64,000 nucleotides of DNA, from NCBI RefSeq assembly GCF_001641265.1, contig NW_020167541.1, positions 124,001 to 188,000 on the forward strand, read 5' to 3'. Under the pieces are notes generated by a model that was not told where the DNA came from, did no database searches, and saw nothing but the letters and a program-made list of their open reading frames with translations. Shown piece by piece: positions 21,896-33,708 of this stretch. The stretch's first letter is position 1. The number at the start of each line of letters is the position of its first letter. This DNA comes from Pseudogymnoascus destructans. Taxonomy: Eukaryota; Ascomycota; Leotiomycetes; Thelebolales; Thelebolaceae. A program made the translations under genes and the position numbers.

Positions 21896-22705
21896 ATGAG
21901 TTCTCAACCGCCCACCTCCGTCGCGGAGCTTCTCGCAGACCGCACAACAGTGCTCTCATTCTCACTCGTCCTCGCCCTCATCGTCTCCGCCTACGTCCTC
22001 TCCCTCGCCACACTGCGCCGCGGCACCTCCTGCGCGCTGCGATTCCTCTTCATCTGGCACGCCTTCGATGCCCTGATCCACTTCATCTTCGAAGGCTCCT
22101 TCCTTTACAACGCGCTCTTCACGTACGTCTCCCTGCCGTCGTTCGCCACGGCTGCGCCGAACTGGCTGGGCTACACGGACCGTCTCTATGGCTCGAACTT
22201 CGGCGGCCCAGAGAACCACCTCGCGGCGCTGTGGAGGGTGTACGCGCAGGCTGATTCGCGATGGGGAGGCGCCGACGCGACGGTCGTGAGCATCGAGCTT
22301 CTGACGGTGCTCCTGGCCGGACCAGTGGCTGCGTACGTTGCGATTTTGATCGCGCGCGGGGATGCGAGAGCAAGTATCTGGATGATTGCGCTTGCGGTCG
22401 CGGAGTTGTATGGCGGGTTCATGACGTTTGCGCCGGAGTGGTTGACTGGAAGCCCCAGCTTGGATACGAGCAATTGGGTCTTTACGTGAGTTTTCCCTGT
22501 TCCTGGCAGTTGAGGCTGGGTTCTGAAGCTAACATGTGATAGATGGGTGTACCTGTTCTTCTTCAACACGCTGTGGGTCTGGATCCCGATGTATGCAATT
22601 TACGTTTCGTACAAGGATATCTGCAATGCCTTTGATGTCCGCACAGAGGTCATTGTCGCGAGCGAGCAGAAGCTGAAGAGGGAGGAGAGTAAGAAGGCGA
22701 GGTGA
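21896..22705 (+). CDS. EBP-type (emopamil-binding/EXPERA) sterol delta8-delta7 isomerase homologue
   Basis: Exons 21896-22485 and 22543-22705 with a 57-bp intron (GTGAGT..GATAG) give 250 aa, the usual EBP size. There are four to five membrane helices, as expected for an ER membrane protein. Residues matching those found essential in the mammalian isomerase are all present by my alignment: His62 and Glu66 in IHFIFEG, Glu134 and Thr137 in SIELLT, and Asn205 and Trp208 in FNTLW. In animals and plants this fold moves the sterol B-ring double bond from position 8 to 7. Fungi normally use the unrelated Erg2 for this step, so the substrate here is uncertain. The start is the ATG at 21896, in good context (CAACAATGAG) and aligned with family N-termini. 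The C-terminus is Lys-rich (KLKREESKKAR), like an ER-retention tail. Confidence 0.88.
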
Positions 22706-23034
22706 TGTGCGCCTGGTGCGTGTTGGAATTATTGGTGGATGGCTATAGTGCGTAATGCAATAGGTGTAAATATTTATTGGGGAGATATAATATATTGTGA
22801 AGATATTCGCAGATGCCCTGATCCTGTTGCTCGTAGTTACTATTTATGATGTTGCTGTTCCTTTGTTCTCCATACGCATATGGTACTAACCGCCAGGCAA
22901 GGCACAACAATTCGTATACGCGCAGACCAGTGGCGGCTTATGGCCATGAGCTCTTCGAGCATCTCGTATCAGCTCCTACCTTCACAAAGTTGAAGCCGCT
23001 ACGAGTACATCGAGCGAGCACAGACACCATAACT
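22706..23034. other. intergenic, nothing recognised
   Basis: About 330 bp between two genes on the same strand; presumably terminator of the EBP-like gene and promoter of the RING gene. No motif I would name. Confidence 0.5.
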
Positions 23035-26000
23035 ATGGAGGCCGCAAACCAAGGACTGGACTTGGAGAGGGAGCTGACATGTTCGGTGAGGAAGCCACAA
23101 CCCGTTTGTTTCATGCCAGGCGAACGTCACAGCGGCCACAAGCGGACCTCAGCCTCGACAGCTAAGCCGCAGTCGTGACGACGCTGACGACAGCTTGGGA
23201 GCAATGCTTACTCGCATTTGGCTCCTATGGCGACGCCTTGCAGCGCGTTTATCTTGATCACTAGCTAACAGCTCGCCCTGTAGATCTGCACCGAGGTCCT
23301 CTACCAACCCCTCACCCTCCTCGATTGCCTCCATACCTTCTGCGGCGCGTGCCTTAAGGAATGGTTCGCCTTCCAGCTCAACTCGGCGCGTGCCTCCGGC
23401 GCCTCTTCCGCGCGCAGCAGCAACCCCGTCACTTGCCCGTCATGTCGTGCCGTTGTGCGCGCAACGAAGAACAATGCGACAGTCACGACGCTCCTCGACA
23501 TGTTCCTCGCCGCGAACCCGGACAAAGGCAGGACGGCAGAGGAGAAGGAGGATGTAAAGAAGAAATACAGCCCGGGCGACGATGTTATTCCGAAAACAGA
23601 GGAGCGGGAGAAGACGCTGAGGGAACGAATGGCGGAGGATGACGATGGGAGGCTGATACAGCAGGTTCAAATGGCTAGTTTGAGGGAGGTTGGGGTCGAG
23701 CTGCCAGAAGAAAGGAGGGAGAGGAGGAGGAGAAGAGAAGAAAGGGCGAGGGCCACAGGGCGCACATCTAGCCGGACTGCTAGCAGAGAGGCAAACAGTG
23801 ACCGCGCGGGGTCAGGGCCGGACAGAGAGCGAAGGAGAGCCGAGGAGGACAGCGGGAGTGAGAGCAGGCGTAGGCGCGAGGAGAGGCGCGAGGAGAGGCG
23901 CGAGGAGAGGGCAGCGGCATCTGCTTCATCACCAACTACATTGCATCCCGAGTCTACTCGAGCTTTAGAGAGGAGACGCCGAAGGAGCGAAGAAGCAGCT
24001 CGCAGAAGTCAGGATGACTCGCGAAGGAGGAACGACGACGCAAATCGAACTGCTGTGAGGCAAATTGAGCACCAGTCGTCCCTGCGCTCCTTGATAAGCT
24101 CCTCGGATGTGGATTCGCGCGAGATGGAGGGAGAGATCCTACGCCAGATTCGCGAAGAAGGCTTGTTAGACGGCATTGATCTCGAGAACATCGATGTCAA
24201 CCAGGAAGACCAGATCAGTGAGCGAATTGCGGAAGCATTTAGACGACGCCAGAGAGAAAGGGCTGAACAAGTCGTTGCCTCAGAGCCAAGAAATAGAAGC
24301 CCGAGCGATCGCAATGAACATCGATCAGCTACATCGAGCAGGACTCGCCAGAGCACAACTACAGCACCTCCTATGGCGACAGCGCGACGACTTCCACACT
24401 CTAGATCACTGAGTGCTGCTAGCCAAGCTGATGAGGCTACGAGAGCAAGTCCCCGTACTAGTGCAACTCGCCTCGAACCACAATCAAGTGATGAAGGACG
24501 GAGACGACGGCGGACGGCTAGTGGGGGAAATAGGAGCACAAGAAGTGCCACATCACCCGCTCCATCATCATCCCCAGTAAGACGACCTGCAGCTCGATCT
24601 GCCACCGATCTTACAGAGCGGTCTACTTCATCACACATTACACGTCCTCTCATGTCCGTCGACACAAGAAGCACAACTGAGCCGGTGCCAACATCGTCGA
24701 CAGTTGCTGACGTTGTTGAGCTTGCGGCAGGTCGACGGCGACCACCGACTCTCTCTCCGAGAAGCCAGGTTGCAGGGGAAGCTGAAACCGCTGCGTCGCC
24801 AGTTGAGCTTCTACCATCTCACGCGCGCACAGCATCGCAAACTTCAGCTTACCCCCCACCACCCGTACCTGTAGCAACCACCCAACAGGATTCACAGCCT
24901 GGCCTTATCCCAGCCGCGACACTCTCCCATCATTGCACAGCCACCGAACGAGCCACCGCCCTCCAAGCCGTCAGCCGCCCCACGTCTTCCGAGTCAACAG
25001 CCTCCCAGCGCGTATCCCTCCCCCGCTTCCCAGAGCCCTCAATCCAATGCAACCGCTGCCACAAATCACACATCGAATACGAGCTCCATTACTCCTGTCC
25101 AATCTGCGCCAGAGGCGAGTGGAACCTGTGTCTTGGCTGTTACCGGTCCGGTCGCGGCTGCGAGCAGTGGTTCGGTTTCGGGTACGCCGCGTGGGCGAAA
25201 TGGGAGAAAGCCCGTACTGCCGGTCACATCCCACCCAATGCCGAGAAGCCGCATATGCTGTTCGCCGAGCGCTATCTACCGCCGAGAATCACGCCTGGTG
25301 GTGCAGAGGGCAGGAGGACGCTGACGACAGAGGACCCGGCGAGGAGGCTACAGAGCGGGGCGTTCTGTGCGAGTTGCCAGGAGTGGGCAAATGAGTGTTA
25401 TTGGCGCTGCGACTCCTGTAATGAGGGAGACTGGGGATTTTGCAACAACTGTGTGAACCAGGGACGGTGCTGTACACACGCTCTGCTGCCACTTCTCTAC
25501 AAGCCCGATAATCGCGATGCGGAGCCGATGAGCCCCAGCCATGATCACCAGACTCCAAGGACAGCGACGCTATTGACAGGACCGGGTGTCGTGGAGCTGG
25601 GCAGCTTCAAGCCGCTAAGCTTCAGGGTCGAGTGCGATGCGTGTCACTATCCCATCCAGCCTACTCAGACGCGCTTCCACTGCTTCCAGTGCACGTCAGC
25701 ACTGCCGGGGCGCGAAGCCGGGGATTATGATATCTGCACGACGTGCTACCACTCTATGGTGAACAAGAAGCGGACTAGCAACGAGAATGGTCATTTAGGC
25801 TGGCGACGCTGTCTCCAAGGCCACCGTATGATTATTGTGGGATTTGAAGATGCGGGGGGGGGTCAGCGGCGCGTTGTCGTGCAGGACCGCGTCGGAGGAT
25901 GTGGGCTCTTTGAGGAGCCGGCAAAGACGCAGGGTGCTGCGGATGCAGGGCTTCAACAGTGGAGCTGGGCGGGGGGCACGAGGGCGCGGCTTGTGACGAA

Positions 26001-26262
26001 TGATGTTTCTTCTACGGCACCGACTGGTAACCCGGCAATGACGACGGAGTTCCCTCCCGATGGTGGGGTAGGTATGCGGGCCGTGGCGCTGTGGAGCTGG
26101 TACCCGAAGGAGGGGGAGGGGGCGAATGAGTTGCTGTTCCCGAGGGGGGCGGAGGTGCGGGAGGTTGTGGATGTGAATGGGGATTGGTTCCACGGGTCGT
26201 TTATGGGTGCGAAGGGCCTGTTTCCGGCGCCGTATGTGAGGGTCTTGGACAGTGCTTCGTGA
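23035..26262 (+). CDS. RING finger protein with three Cys-rich (ZZ-like) modules and a C-terminal SH3 domain
   Basis: Exon 1 is 23035-23085 (17 codons). A 198-bp intron (GTGAGG..CTGTAG, branch-like AGCTAAC) precedes exon 2, 23284-26262; total 1009 aa. The join creates a complete C3HC4 RING: Cys16, Cys19, Cys32, His34, Cys37, Cys40, Cys68, Cys71, close to the CHFR class. Residues ~95-330 are a long charged, Arg/Glu-rich region with REER repeats, then Ser/Thr-rich linker. Three cysteine clusters follow near 604-650 (CNRCHKSH...CPIC), 710-755 (CASCQEW...CDSCNEGDWGFC) and 799-865 (CDACHYPI...CFQC...CTTCYH); the last is most ZZ-like. An SH3 domain spans ~948-1005 (RAVALWSWYPKEGEGANEL, GDWFHGSF, GLFPAPYVRVL). 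Likely a ubiquitin ligase or scaffold; targets unknown. It has no FHA domain, unlike true CHFR proteins. Confidence 0.85.
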
Positions 26263-26524
26263 GAGGTGGGGTGGGTGGGATAGGATGGATTGTAGTTACG
26301 AAGGTATGTGTGACGAGCGACGTTTTAGCATAGCTGATTATTTAGAATATTGTTATTATCGGCTTGCGGGAACCTGATACTTATTTACATATCATTTAGG
26401 GATTATGAGCTTCGGATCTGTGTATAGTATCTACGACCATGGTTCTATTTTGAAGCGTCTAGTTCTACTGCTATATATCTAGAAAGTATATACATACACC
26501 ACCTATTCACAGAGAATACCTAAT

Positions 26525-27520
26525 CTAGGGAATCAAGTCGGAAGCAATAAACACATACCTACTCATTCCACACCTTTTCCCGCCCAACCCTTCAACCACC
26601 TTCTCGCTCCTACTATTCCCCTCCTTAACTTCAGAATGCACCCACCCACTCCCCTGCCCAAAAGGCAGCAACCCATCATCGCCACTTACAGCACCATTCC
26701 CTCCCCCACTAATCCCCCTAAACTCCCCTCTACCCAACTTCCCCAAAAGACCCCCCGCCACCGCCTTCGCAAGCCCCTTCCCCCTCTGCTGCGCCACCAC
26801 AAACAGCGTCGCCAACGAGCCATCAACATCCACAAACGCCCAAGCAACCATCTCCCCGCCCTCATCCAAAATAGCCACCCCAGGCAACCCCTGCAGCGTC
26901 TCTGCCTCCCTCGGGATCCCGCTCGTTGCTATGACGAGCCCAAGCTGCTTCCTGGGGACGGCGGCGATCTTGAATCCCCCCGGCAGCGGCGAGGTGTGGG
27001 GGACTGCCAATGGGATGTTGAAGTGCGTCCAATTCGTGTCATGCTTCACGGCATCGAACGGGCGCGCAACGGATGTGATGGCGTCGGCGAGGTGGGCGGG
27101 AATGCATCCGAATTTTAGGAGGGGTAGGAAAGGCCAGCCTGGCGCGGCGGGGACCGGGGTGTCGCGAAGGAAGGCGATTGCGGCTTTGGCGTGGGCATTG
27201 AGGGTTTGAGACTGAGGAGCTGATAGAGAGGGGAGGGCCGTGAGGGGGTTGAAGAGCCAGATTTGGGCTTCGGTGTGGCGGGAGCGGTCGGCGAAGAGGA
27301 TAGTCGGGGTGGAGGAGGGGTTCGGAGAGGTGGAAGGGAGGAAGGTGGCGGCGAAGAGGCAGTGTCGGGATAGGGTGTTTTGGGGAGCGAGGATGCGGTT
27401 GTAGAGTGGGTTGCTGTGGGGGAGGTGGTCTTGAAGGACTGATATGAGGACGGTTTGGGCCAGGTCTTGGGGCCAGCGGTGGAAGACTACGGCGCCAGCA
27501 ACTGCTTCCGGTGTGTCCAT
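26525..27520 (-). CDS. GNAT-fold acetyltransferase-like protein
   Basis: Single-exon frame of 331 aa from an ATG at 27520. The C-terminal half has the layout of GNAT enzymes of the FR47/glycine N-acyltransferase-like type: a strand pair GEMVAWAFVDVDGSLATLFV followed by VAQQRGKGLAKAVAGGLL, which fits the acetyl-CoA pyrophosphate-binding motif (Q/R-x-x-G-x-G/A). The N-terminal half contains a histidine-rich start and Pro/Ser-rich stretches and is less conserved. The end (CGMSRYVFIASD) would be the last strand. Substrate unknown. It is convergent with the RING/SH3 gene (263 bp apart). Confidence 0.7.
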   Translation of the reverse strand: MDTPEAVAGAVVFHRWPQDLAQTVLISVLQDHLPHSNPLYNRILAPQNTLSRHCLFAATFLPSTSPNPSSTPTILFADRSRHTEAQIWLFNPLTALPSLSAPQSQTLNAHAKAAIAFLRDTPVPAAPGWPFLPLLKFGCIPAHLADAITSVARPFDAVKHDTNWTHFNIPLAVPHTSPLPGGFKIAAVPRKQLGLVIATSGIPREAETLQGLPGVAILDEGGEMVAWAFVDVDGSLATLFVVAQQRGKGLAKAVAGGLLGKLGRGEFRGISGGGNGAVSGDDGLLPFGQGSGWVHSEVKEGNSRSEKVVEGLGGKRCGMSRYVFIASDLIP

Positions 27521-28394
27521 ATCTATGTCAAAGAAAATAATATATAGAATAGAAATGGAATCTTGAGTCCATTCGATATTATCAGGAAGTATATCTTTAT
27601 AATCTTTGCACTAACTAACTAATCTTAGTATAGTTTGTGACTCAAAATTACTCATGAGAAGTTAGTTTATCACGTGTTTTCGATGGCATAGCGACTACAT
27701 ACGTTGTAATAACACATACACAGGCCATAAAGTTATATATCATCCTACATTCCATTAAATAACTTGAGTTTTGTTAATATCATGATAGGTGACGAACTGG
27801 CGAGCATGCGTCCGGGCTGTTACATCTCAGGTGTCTGTGCTAATTCAGGAGTCCTAATGGAAATGACGGAGTAAACGAGGAGACGAGGGTTTAATCCAGG
27901 TTAGTGCAGTTATAGCAAGGGGAAATGGCGCTATTTCATGCTAAAATCACTAGCCTGTAAATAAGCATCCCAAGTGAGAATCAATGACTGTTAGGGACTC
28001 GAAACATGCTCTGCTCTTCTCATATTTTGTATGGAAAGCTAGTTACGCTTCCAAGTCTGAGTAAAGCATTCGTATGATTTTGAAGACAATTTACATTTCC
28101 AAACTAACTAGCTATGATGTCTCACGTAATGCCCTCGATAGTCCGCCCATTCCAATTCCCATTCCCATTCCCTGTCCTCTTTCCTCTCTTCTTCCTGTTC
28201 TTCACCGTACACGGCTTCATCACCAACCAGCGCGACAGCGGTAGTCGTGCCAAGTAACTCATCGAGAAAGCGTCTATCACATCCCAGAAGTTCTCATATG
28301 AATGAAAGGTCATATAACTTCTGCTATTACTATTTATTAAATCCACATTCGCCCGTAAAAGCCCAATAAAACAGCAATACGATCTCCTGTGAAA
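27521..28394. other. AT-rich intergenic region, nothing recognised
   Basis: About 870 bp upstream of both the GNAT-like gene and the chitin deacetylase gene, which are divergent. AT-rich in the middle. Open frames here are short and unconvincing. Confidence 0.5.
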
Positions 28395-29679
28395 ATGCAT
28401 CCTGCCACGGTTTTGCTTGCGGCTATTGCCGCAGTTGCCCTTCCTCACAATTTCGACCACTTCGAATCCAACGAGACCATAGACTCGACCCCAGGAACAG
28501 AATATAACAATACATGGGACGCATCCAACGGAAGCACGGTCAGCAATGGAACATATACTTCTCAAAGAAACCGAGTAAACGTGCACATGGCCACAGTTGG
28601 CTTTGATTATGGACGTTGTGGATCTGGGTTTGGTGGCTGCGAGATTGGTTCTTGCTGCTCTGATTATGGGTTGGTATCCCTCTCCTCGTCGTTTTAATCA
28701 CGCTAACATGGAGCAGTTATTGTGGCATCCAAGAGCCGTACTGCGGAGACCGTAACAGCACCAAGTTCCAGAACTCAGGCACCCTCTATCCCCCGCATAC
28801 CAGCGCCAATATACACAAACGGTCAATGGGTCCTACGACCTCGATAATTCCCAGACGCAAGGTCGGGTCTGTTCCATATGCAGGAAGTGGAGAGATTCGG
28901 CACTGTACCGAGATGGGTGTTGTCGCTTTAACATTTGATGATGGCCCATCTGCGTATACCGATGACTTGCTGGATCTCTTAGACGAGTACGGCGCCAAGG
29001 CGACATTCTTCATCAGTAAGTAAAATGCCCCTATCATGGTAGTCATATCCCACTGACTTCCCATAGCTGGTAATAATAATGGCGTACATGAAATCGACGA
29101 CTGCTCGACCGGTTATCCAGCTATCATCAAGGTATGCCCCAGCGCCGACTAAAAAAAATGTAACTCATGCTAACTTACTCACAGAGGATGTATAACTCAG
29201 GTCATCAAATTGCCAGTCACACCTGGGGGCATCCTGACCTCAGCGGGGTAAATGAAGATGAATTCGACAGACAAATGTACCGGAACGAAATGGCCATCCG
29301 CAATATCCTTGGCATCATCCCAACCTACATGAGACCACCATACATTTCCTGCGACTACAATTGCGCTAGGAAGCTCGACGAGATGGGCTACCACAACATC
29401 TATTTCGACGTCGACACCGTTGACTATTGGAACAATGACGCCGAGTTGATCCACAACTCGATGCATAACGTGGACGCCGCCATTGCCGCCCCGAGTCAAA
29501 GCAGCTTCCTCATCCTCCAGCATGATATCCATTACCATTCGGTATACTCTCTCACAGAGTACATCCTCAAGGCAATGGGCGAAGCTGGATATGGCACCTC
29601 GGTGACTGTTGGGACCTGCCTTGGCGATCCTCGTCGAAACTGGTACCGTGACGCCCAGCCGGCCACCGTGAAATGTTAG
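28395..29679 (+). CDS. secreted chitin deacetylase with an N-terminal CBM18 chitin-binding module
   Basis: Four exons (28395-28669, 28717-29015, 29067-29131, 29185-29679) join in frame to 377 aa. Introns are 47, 51 and 53 bp; the first has an unusual donor, GTTGGT. The protein starts with a signal peptide (VLLAAIAAVAL). Residues ~74-102 form a hevein-type CBM18 (RCGSGFGGCEIGSCCSDYG, completed by YCGIQEPYCG across the splice). A NodB domain follows: motif 1 TFDDGP (Asp166, Asp167), motif 2 with metal ligands His225 and His229 in SHTWGH, motif 3 RPPY at 263-266, and motif 5 LQHD (His326). These are the metal-binding and acid/base residues of family CE4. It removes acetyl groups from chitin in the wall or from host-accessible oligomers. 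I start at the ATG at 28395; a GTG six bases upstream is not needed. Confidence 0.93.
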
Positions 29680-30515
29680 ATGCCATCGACAACACCGGGG
29701 CCTATTTACTGCATGGCGTGTTAGTTTATATCCAAGTTGCTGATGGCCTGCGTCGTAATGGACGACGGCGGTCGGAGTAGGTATACTTTTACATATCCGA
29801 GCAGCCCAACGCCTGAGACGGCTGTTTGAATTGGATATTATTTGTTATCTTTTGGATTTAATACCGCATATTGGGGATATCCCACAGGCTCTTTTGAAAG
29901 GAATGAAATTGTTGAAATGTAGACGGTTGCACGCAGTTAGTTTTATCTTGGACAAAGAAATCCAATTCAGATTCAAAATAGTGTGTTATATGAAGACATT
30001 TCTGTGAACATAATACCGTCTGTTGTGATCGGCCTTGTATGGCTTTTGTGTCCCAAATTGTGGTAAAGAACTCGGCAGCTTCTCTGTGCTGGAGGGTCGT
30101 TCATGTGTTTGGCTAGGAACGATGCGATGATGGCGAGTCCAGCTAGAAAATGTGGATCGCGAGGCTGCCAATTAGGTATCGTTGCTCTGGCGACTTCTAC
30201 CGCAAAAGTAAACACTGCGAACAACGCCGACGAATGTAGAAAACCACATAACTACGAAACTCAGGTTACATTCTATAAGGCTCACTATTGTTCACTGCTA
30301 AGCCGGTATCTGTCGTGCGTTACTACCAAACTCGAGTCCCGCGAATAAGCTCTTACAAAGGTTACCAGCCGCCAGCGAATCTATATCAGCCAAGCCATAC
30401 GTGGGGAAGGAAGCTTGATACCGAGGCAGCGAAAGGCCGGATCGAATATTGCAGGAAAACAGGCGGAATATCGAGCAGTTCATGATAAGGGGGGCCCTTC
30501 AGGAGCCGATCAGTC
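29680..30515. other. intergenic, nothing recognised
   Basis: About 835 bp between chitin deacetylase and alpha-actinin, both on the plus strand. No convincing coding frame, repeat or RNA gene seen. Confidence 0.5.
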
Positions 30516-32704
30516 ATGGCGTACGCAGCAGAGCAGCATAAGTGGATCAACGTGCAGCAGAAGACATTCACGAAATGGTGCGTTGACATACAACCCCTGG
30601 CTCGGGGCGCAGTGAGCGATTTCTTGGATGTATGGTTAGCTAACTGGTACCTCATACAGGCTGAACGCCAAGATATCAGCTAGGGAGGTCGAAGTAAAGG
30701 ACTTGGTGAAAGATCTAAGCGACGGTGTAAGCTGCGAACTGTCAATATCCAACTACAGTGTGCTAAGACCTACCATAGGTTATACTTATCCATCTTCTCG
30801 AATGTCTCTCCAGCGAGTCCCTGGGCCGATATGCGGCGAAGCCAAAGCTACGAGTGCAACGGTTCGAAAATGCCAACCTCTCGCTCGACTTTATAAAATC
30901 GAAAGGAATTCAGATGACCAACATAGGCGCCGAAGATGTGGTTGATGGAAACCGGAAAATTATACTGGGGCTTATATGGACTCTTATTCTACGGTTCACA
31001 ATCTCCGATATCAACCAGGAGGGTATGACTGCGAAGGAAGGCTTGCTACTCTGGTGCCAAAGGAAAACGGCCTGTTACGATGAAGTGGAAGTCAGGGACT
31101 TCAGTGCAAGCTGGAATGATGGGCTGGCATTCTGTGCGTTGCTGGATATCCATCGCCCAGATCTGATCGACTACGACGCACTGGACAAGAAAGATCATCG
31201 TGGGAATATGCAACTAGCTTTTGATATCGCGAGCAAAGAGATCGGTATACCAGATCTTCTCGACGTAGAGGACGTCTGCGACGTCGCTAAACCGGATGAA
31301 AGATCGTTGATGACGTACATCGCATACTGGTTTCATGCTTTCTCACAAATGGAGAAGGTTGAAAATGCAGGCCGGCGAGTTGAGAAATTTGTCAGCAGCA
31401 TGCAAGGCGCCTGGGAGATGCAGAGTGCATTTGAGCGGAGAATGCGAGCCCTCTTGAAGGCCATCAAAGAGCAAGGTCAAAGTTGGCAGGATGCTGACTT
31501 TGAAGGCACATATGTCGACGCAAAGAGTCAATCTTCGGAGTTTGGTGTGTATAAAAGGGGACAGAAGAGGGAGTGGGTGGCCGAGAAGAGCGAACTGGCA
31601 GCGTTGCTGGGTAATATCAAGACAAAGATGAGCACCTACCGCCTTCGGCCCTACGACCCACCGCAGGAGCTCCGGTTGGATACGCTGGAGAAAGAATGGG
31701 CAGTGTTGATGAGGGCCGAGATGGCAAGGGGACAGCTCATCAATGAAACGATCAGAGAGTAAGACTAAACCTTTCAACCTTCAAGATTCTACAGGTCTAA
31801 CATTCCATCCAGCATCAAAAATGCCTTGAGGAGAACTTTTGCGGACAAGGCTAATGACTTTGCACTTGCTTTGAATGCTATGCAGCTTGCCGTTTCGGGG
31901 CTGGAAGGCGACGTTGAAGATCAGTTAAGGCATGTCAAACGTCTAAATGAAAGCGTGGCACCCCTCGACTCGTATCTCGAGACGATCGCCGAGCTCGACC
32001 AGAAATGTGAAGAAGCAAACATCGAAGAGAACGACTTCACGACATACACATATGATGAGCTTTCCTACGAACTTGGCCTCGTAAAGGGTTCGGTGTCTAA
32101 GAAGCTGGCCTTCTTAGACAACCAAGTGGTGGCACGAAATATGACAAACCTCACACCTATACAGCTGGAGGAGTTCGAAAGCGTCTTCCGCCATTTCGAT
32201 CGTGATGCTTCCAACAGTCTCCAGGAGCTGGAATTTAGCGCCGCGCTGGCGTCTCTTGGGCTGGTATTTAGCGAGGACGAGATGCACGACTACTTCCTGG
32301 AGACATCTCGCGGCCATGACCACGTGACTTTTGAGCAATTTATCAACTTCATGGTGGACGTCACGGAGGATCAAAACACGGCCGAGCAAGTCTTCCAGAG
32401 TTTCCGAGAGGTTGCTGATGGAAAGCCTTATGTTACAGAGATGGACCTGCGACATAGTCTCGTGCCTGACGACGTCATTGAGAAGTTAACCAAGATAATC
32501 CCAGCACATAAGGGGCCAGACTTGCAGGAGGATCGAGGCATGCCACAGTACGATTATGTCAGTTTTATGGATCATCTCATTGATGATCCAGAGGAGGATC
32601 TGCGAGCAGATGTTGGGAAAGGAAGCAAAGTTCTCGGGGAGATTCAAAACACGCCGGGTGTCAAAGCCCATGCGTCGCCTACGAAGAGCAATGGGAATTA
32701 TTAA
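30516..32704 (+). CDS. ain1: alpha-actinin (actin cross-linker, Ain1-like)
   Basis: Four exons (30516-30577, 30660-30726, 30779-31758, 31813-32704) join in frame to 666 aa. Splice junctions restore TFTKWLNAKIS, SDGVILIHLLE and IRDIKNALRR, all expected. Two calponin-homology domains make the N-terminal actin-binding module: CH1 at about 5-115 (QQKTFTKWLN...) and CH2 at about 130-235 (EGLLLWCQRKT, FSASWNDGLAFCALLDIHRPDL). A shortened spectrin-like helical rod covers ~260-480, as in fungal alpha-actinins with fewer repeats than the animal four. The C-terminus carries EF hands; the first loop is Asp499 to Glu510 (DRDASNSLQELE), the second looks degenerate. In fission yeast and Aspergillus this protein bundles F-actin in the contractile ring. 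Confidence 0.95.
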
Positions 32705-33708
32705 CCGCCCGGCTCTGTATAGAAGTGTCAATGAAGAATTGTGCATAGCTGGGAGTTGGAGGGAGCTTTTGTTGATTTGGTGTTTTCGGGTAGAGGTACA
32801 TCGGGTAGGCCTTATGGGGGCCATTGGCAAGTTGGTAAGGAGGCGTGGCACGGGCAGCGGGCCAGCGATGTCGGTTACAACTCGCATTAATTTTAGGAGG
32901 AGATAGTGGCGGCAGAGAACCCAACCGGTATTAAGCTCCTCACACGGACTTAGTATTCAGGGCAATGCTACGAAAGGAAGCTAAGGCAACTACAGGAAAG
33001 CATCCAGGATTATAGTCGTTGAGTGTGCATCACTTCTGTCAAATGATTTTATATTAAGCCAATGTAGTGCTTGCTTGCTTTTGTTACTGTCTTCTCCATC
33101 ATGTTTATGACCGTGAATACTTTGCCTTTCTCATTTGAGTCTCACTGTTATCTGTCAACTCAGCTGGTTCACTAACTCTTATTGTCCATACAATGTCAAG
33201 CACCATGCCACCGAGCCTTACTGTGAGCCTGCTGATGAAGTTCAACTGATAGCATGGTTTGATCTCAGGGTCTTCTATTCACAGTCACGAAGCAAGTTCA
33301 CGTCATAATACCTCAATATTAGTGGTTAAGTTATTACATTTTATGCTCTAACCCCTGTTGCATTTCATGCCCCAGGTCATCGCTCGACAGGTTCTCCGCA
33401 GAGACTCCCCCATGGTACAAATCTCCAACAACGTTCAAAGGATAGCATTTTATGCTTTCGCTCCCTTTGTATTTTATGCTCAGGGACGCACTTGTGCAGG
33501 AGTGTCTTCAGGGGTCACATGCAACGGCGTCCCGCTGCACATGATCCCCTCAGAAACCCCCGCGGCCTCTGGGAGGCATGACAAAAAACAAGACAACAAA
33601 ACTTCAAAAACTCCTAAAACTCCGTTGCCATTTCCTCTCGTGGGTATATCCGTTTTTCTTTTTCCGTGCTTGACGCTTTCTAAACTCCCGCAAATGTAAA
33701 ATCGGCGA
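32705..33708. other. 1-kb convergent intergenic region, nothing recognised
   Basis: Lies between the 3' ends of alpha-actinin and the integrase-domain-like gene. It contains three copies of a GCATTT(T/C)ATGC motif between 33338 and 33481, otherwise nothing notable. Confidence 0.5.

Noticed and set aside
22846..23178. 110-codon frame before the RING gene
   Set aside because: Only its part from the ATG at 23035 to 23085 is used as exon 1; the rest is leader and intron.
28122..28586. 154-codon minus-strand frame overlapping the chitin deacetylase start
   Set aside because: No domain; it overlaps the well-supported signal peptide exon.
5107..32704. Secondary-metabolite gene cluster
   Set aside because: No polyketide synthase, NRPS, terpene cyclase or cluster-type oxidase; the genes are unrelated housekeeping functions.
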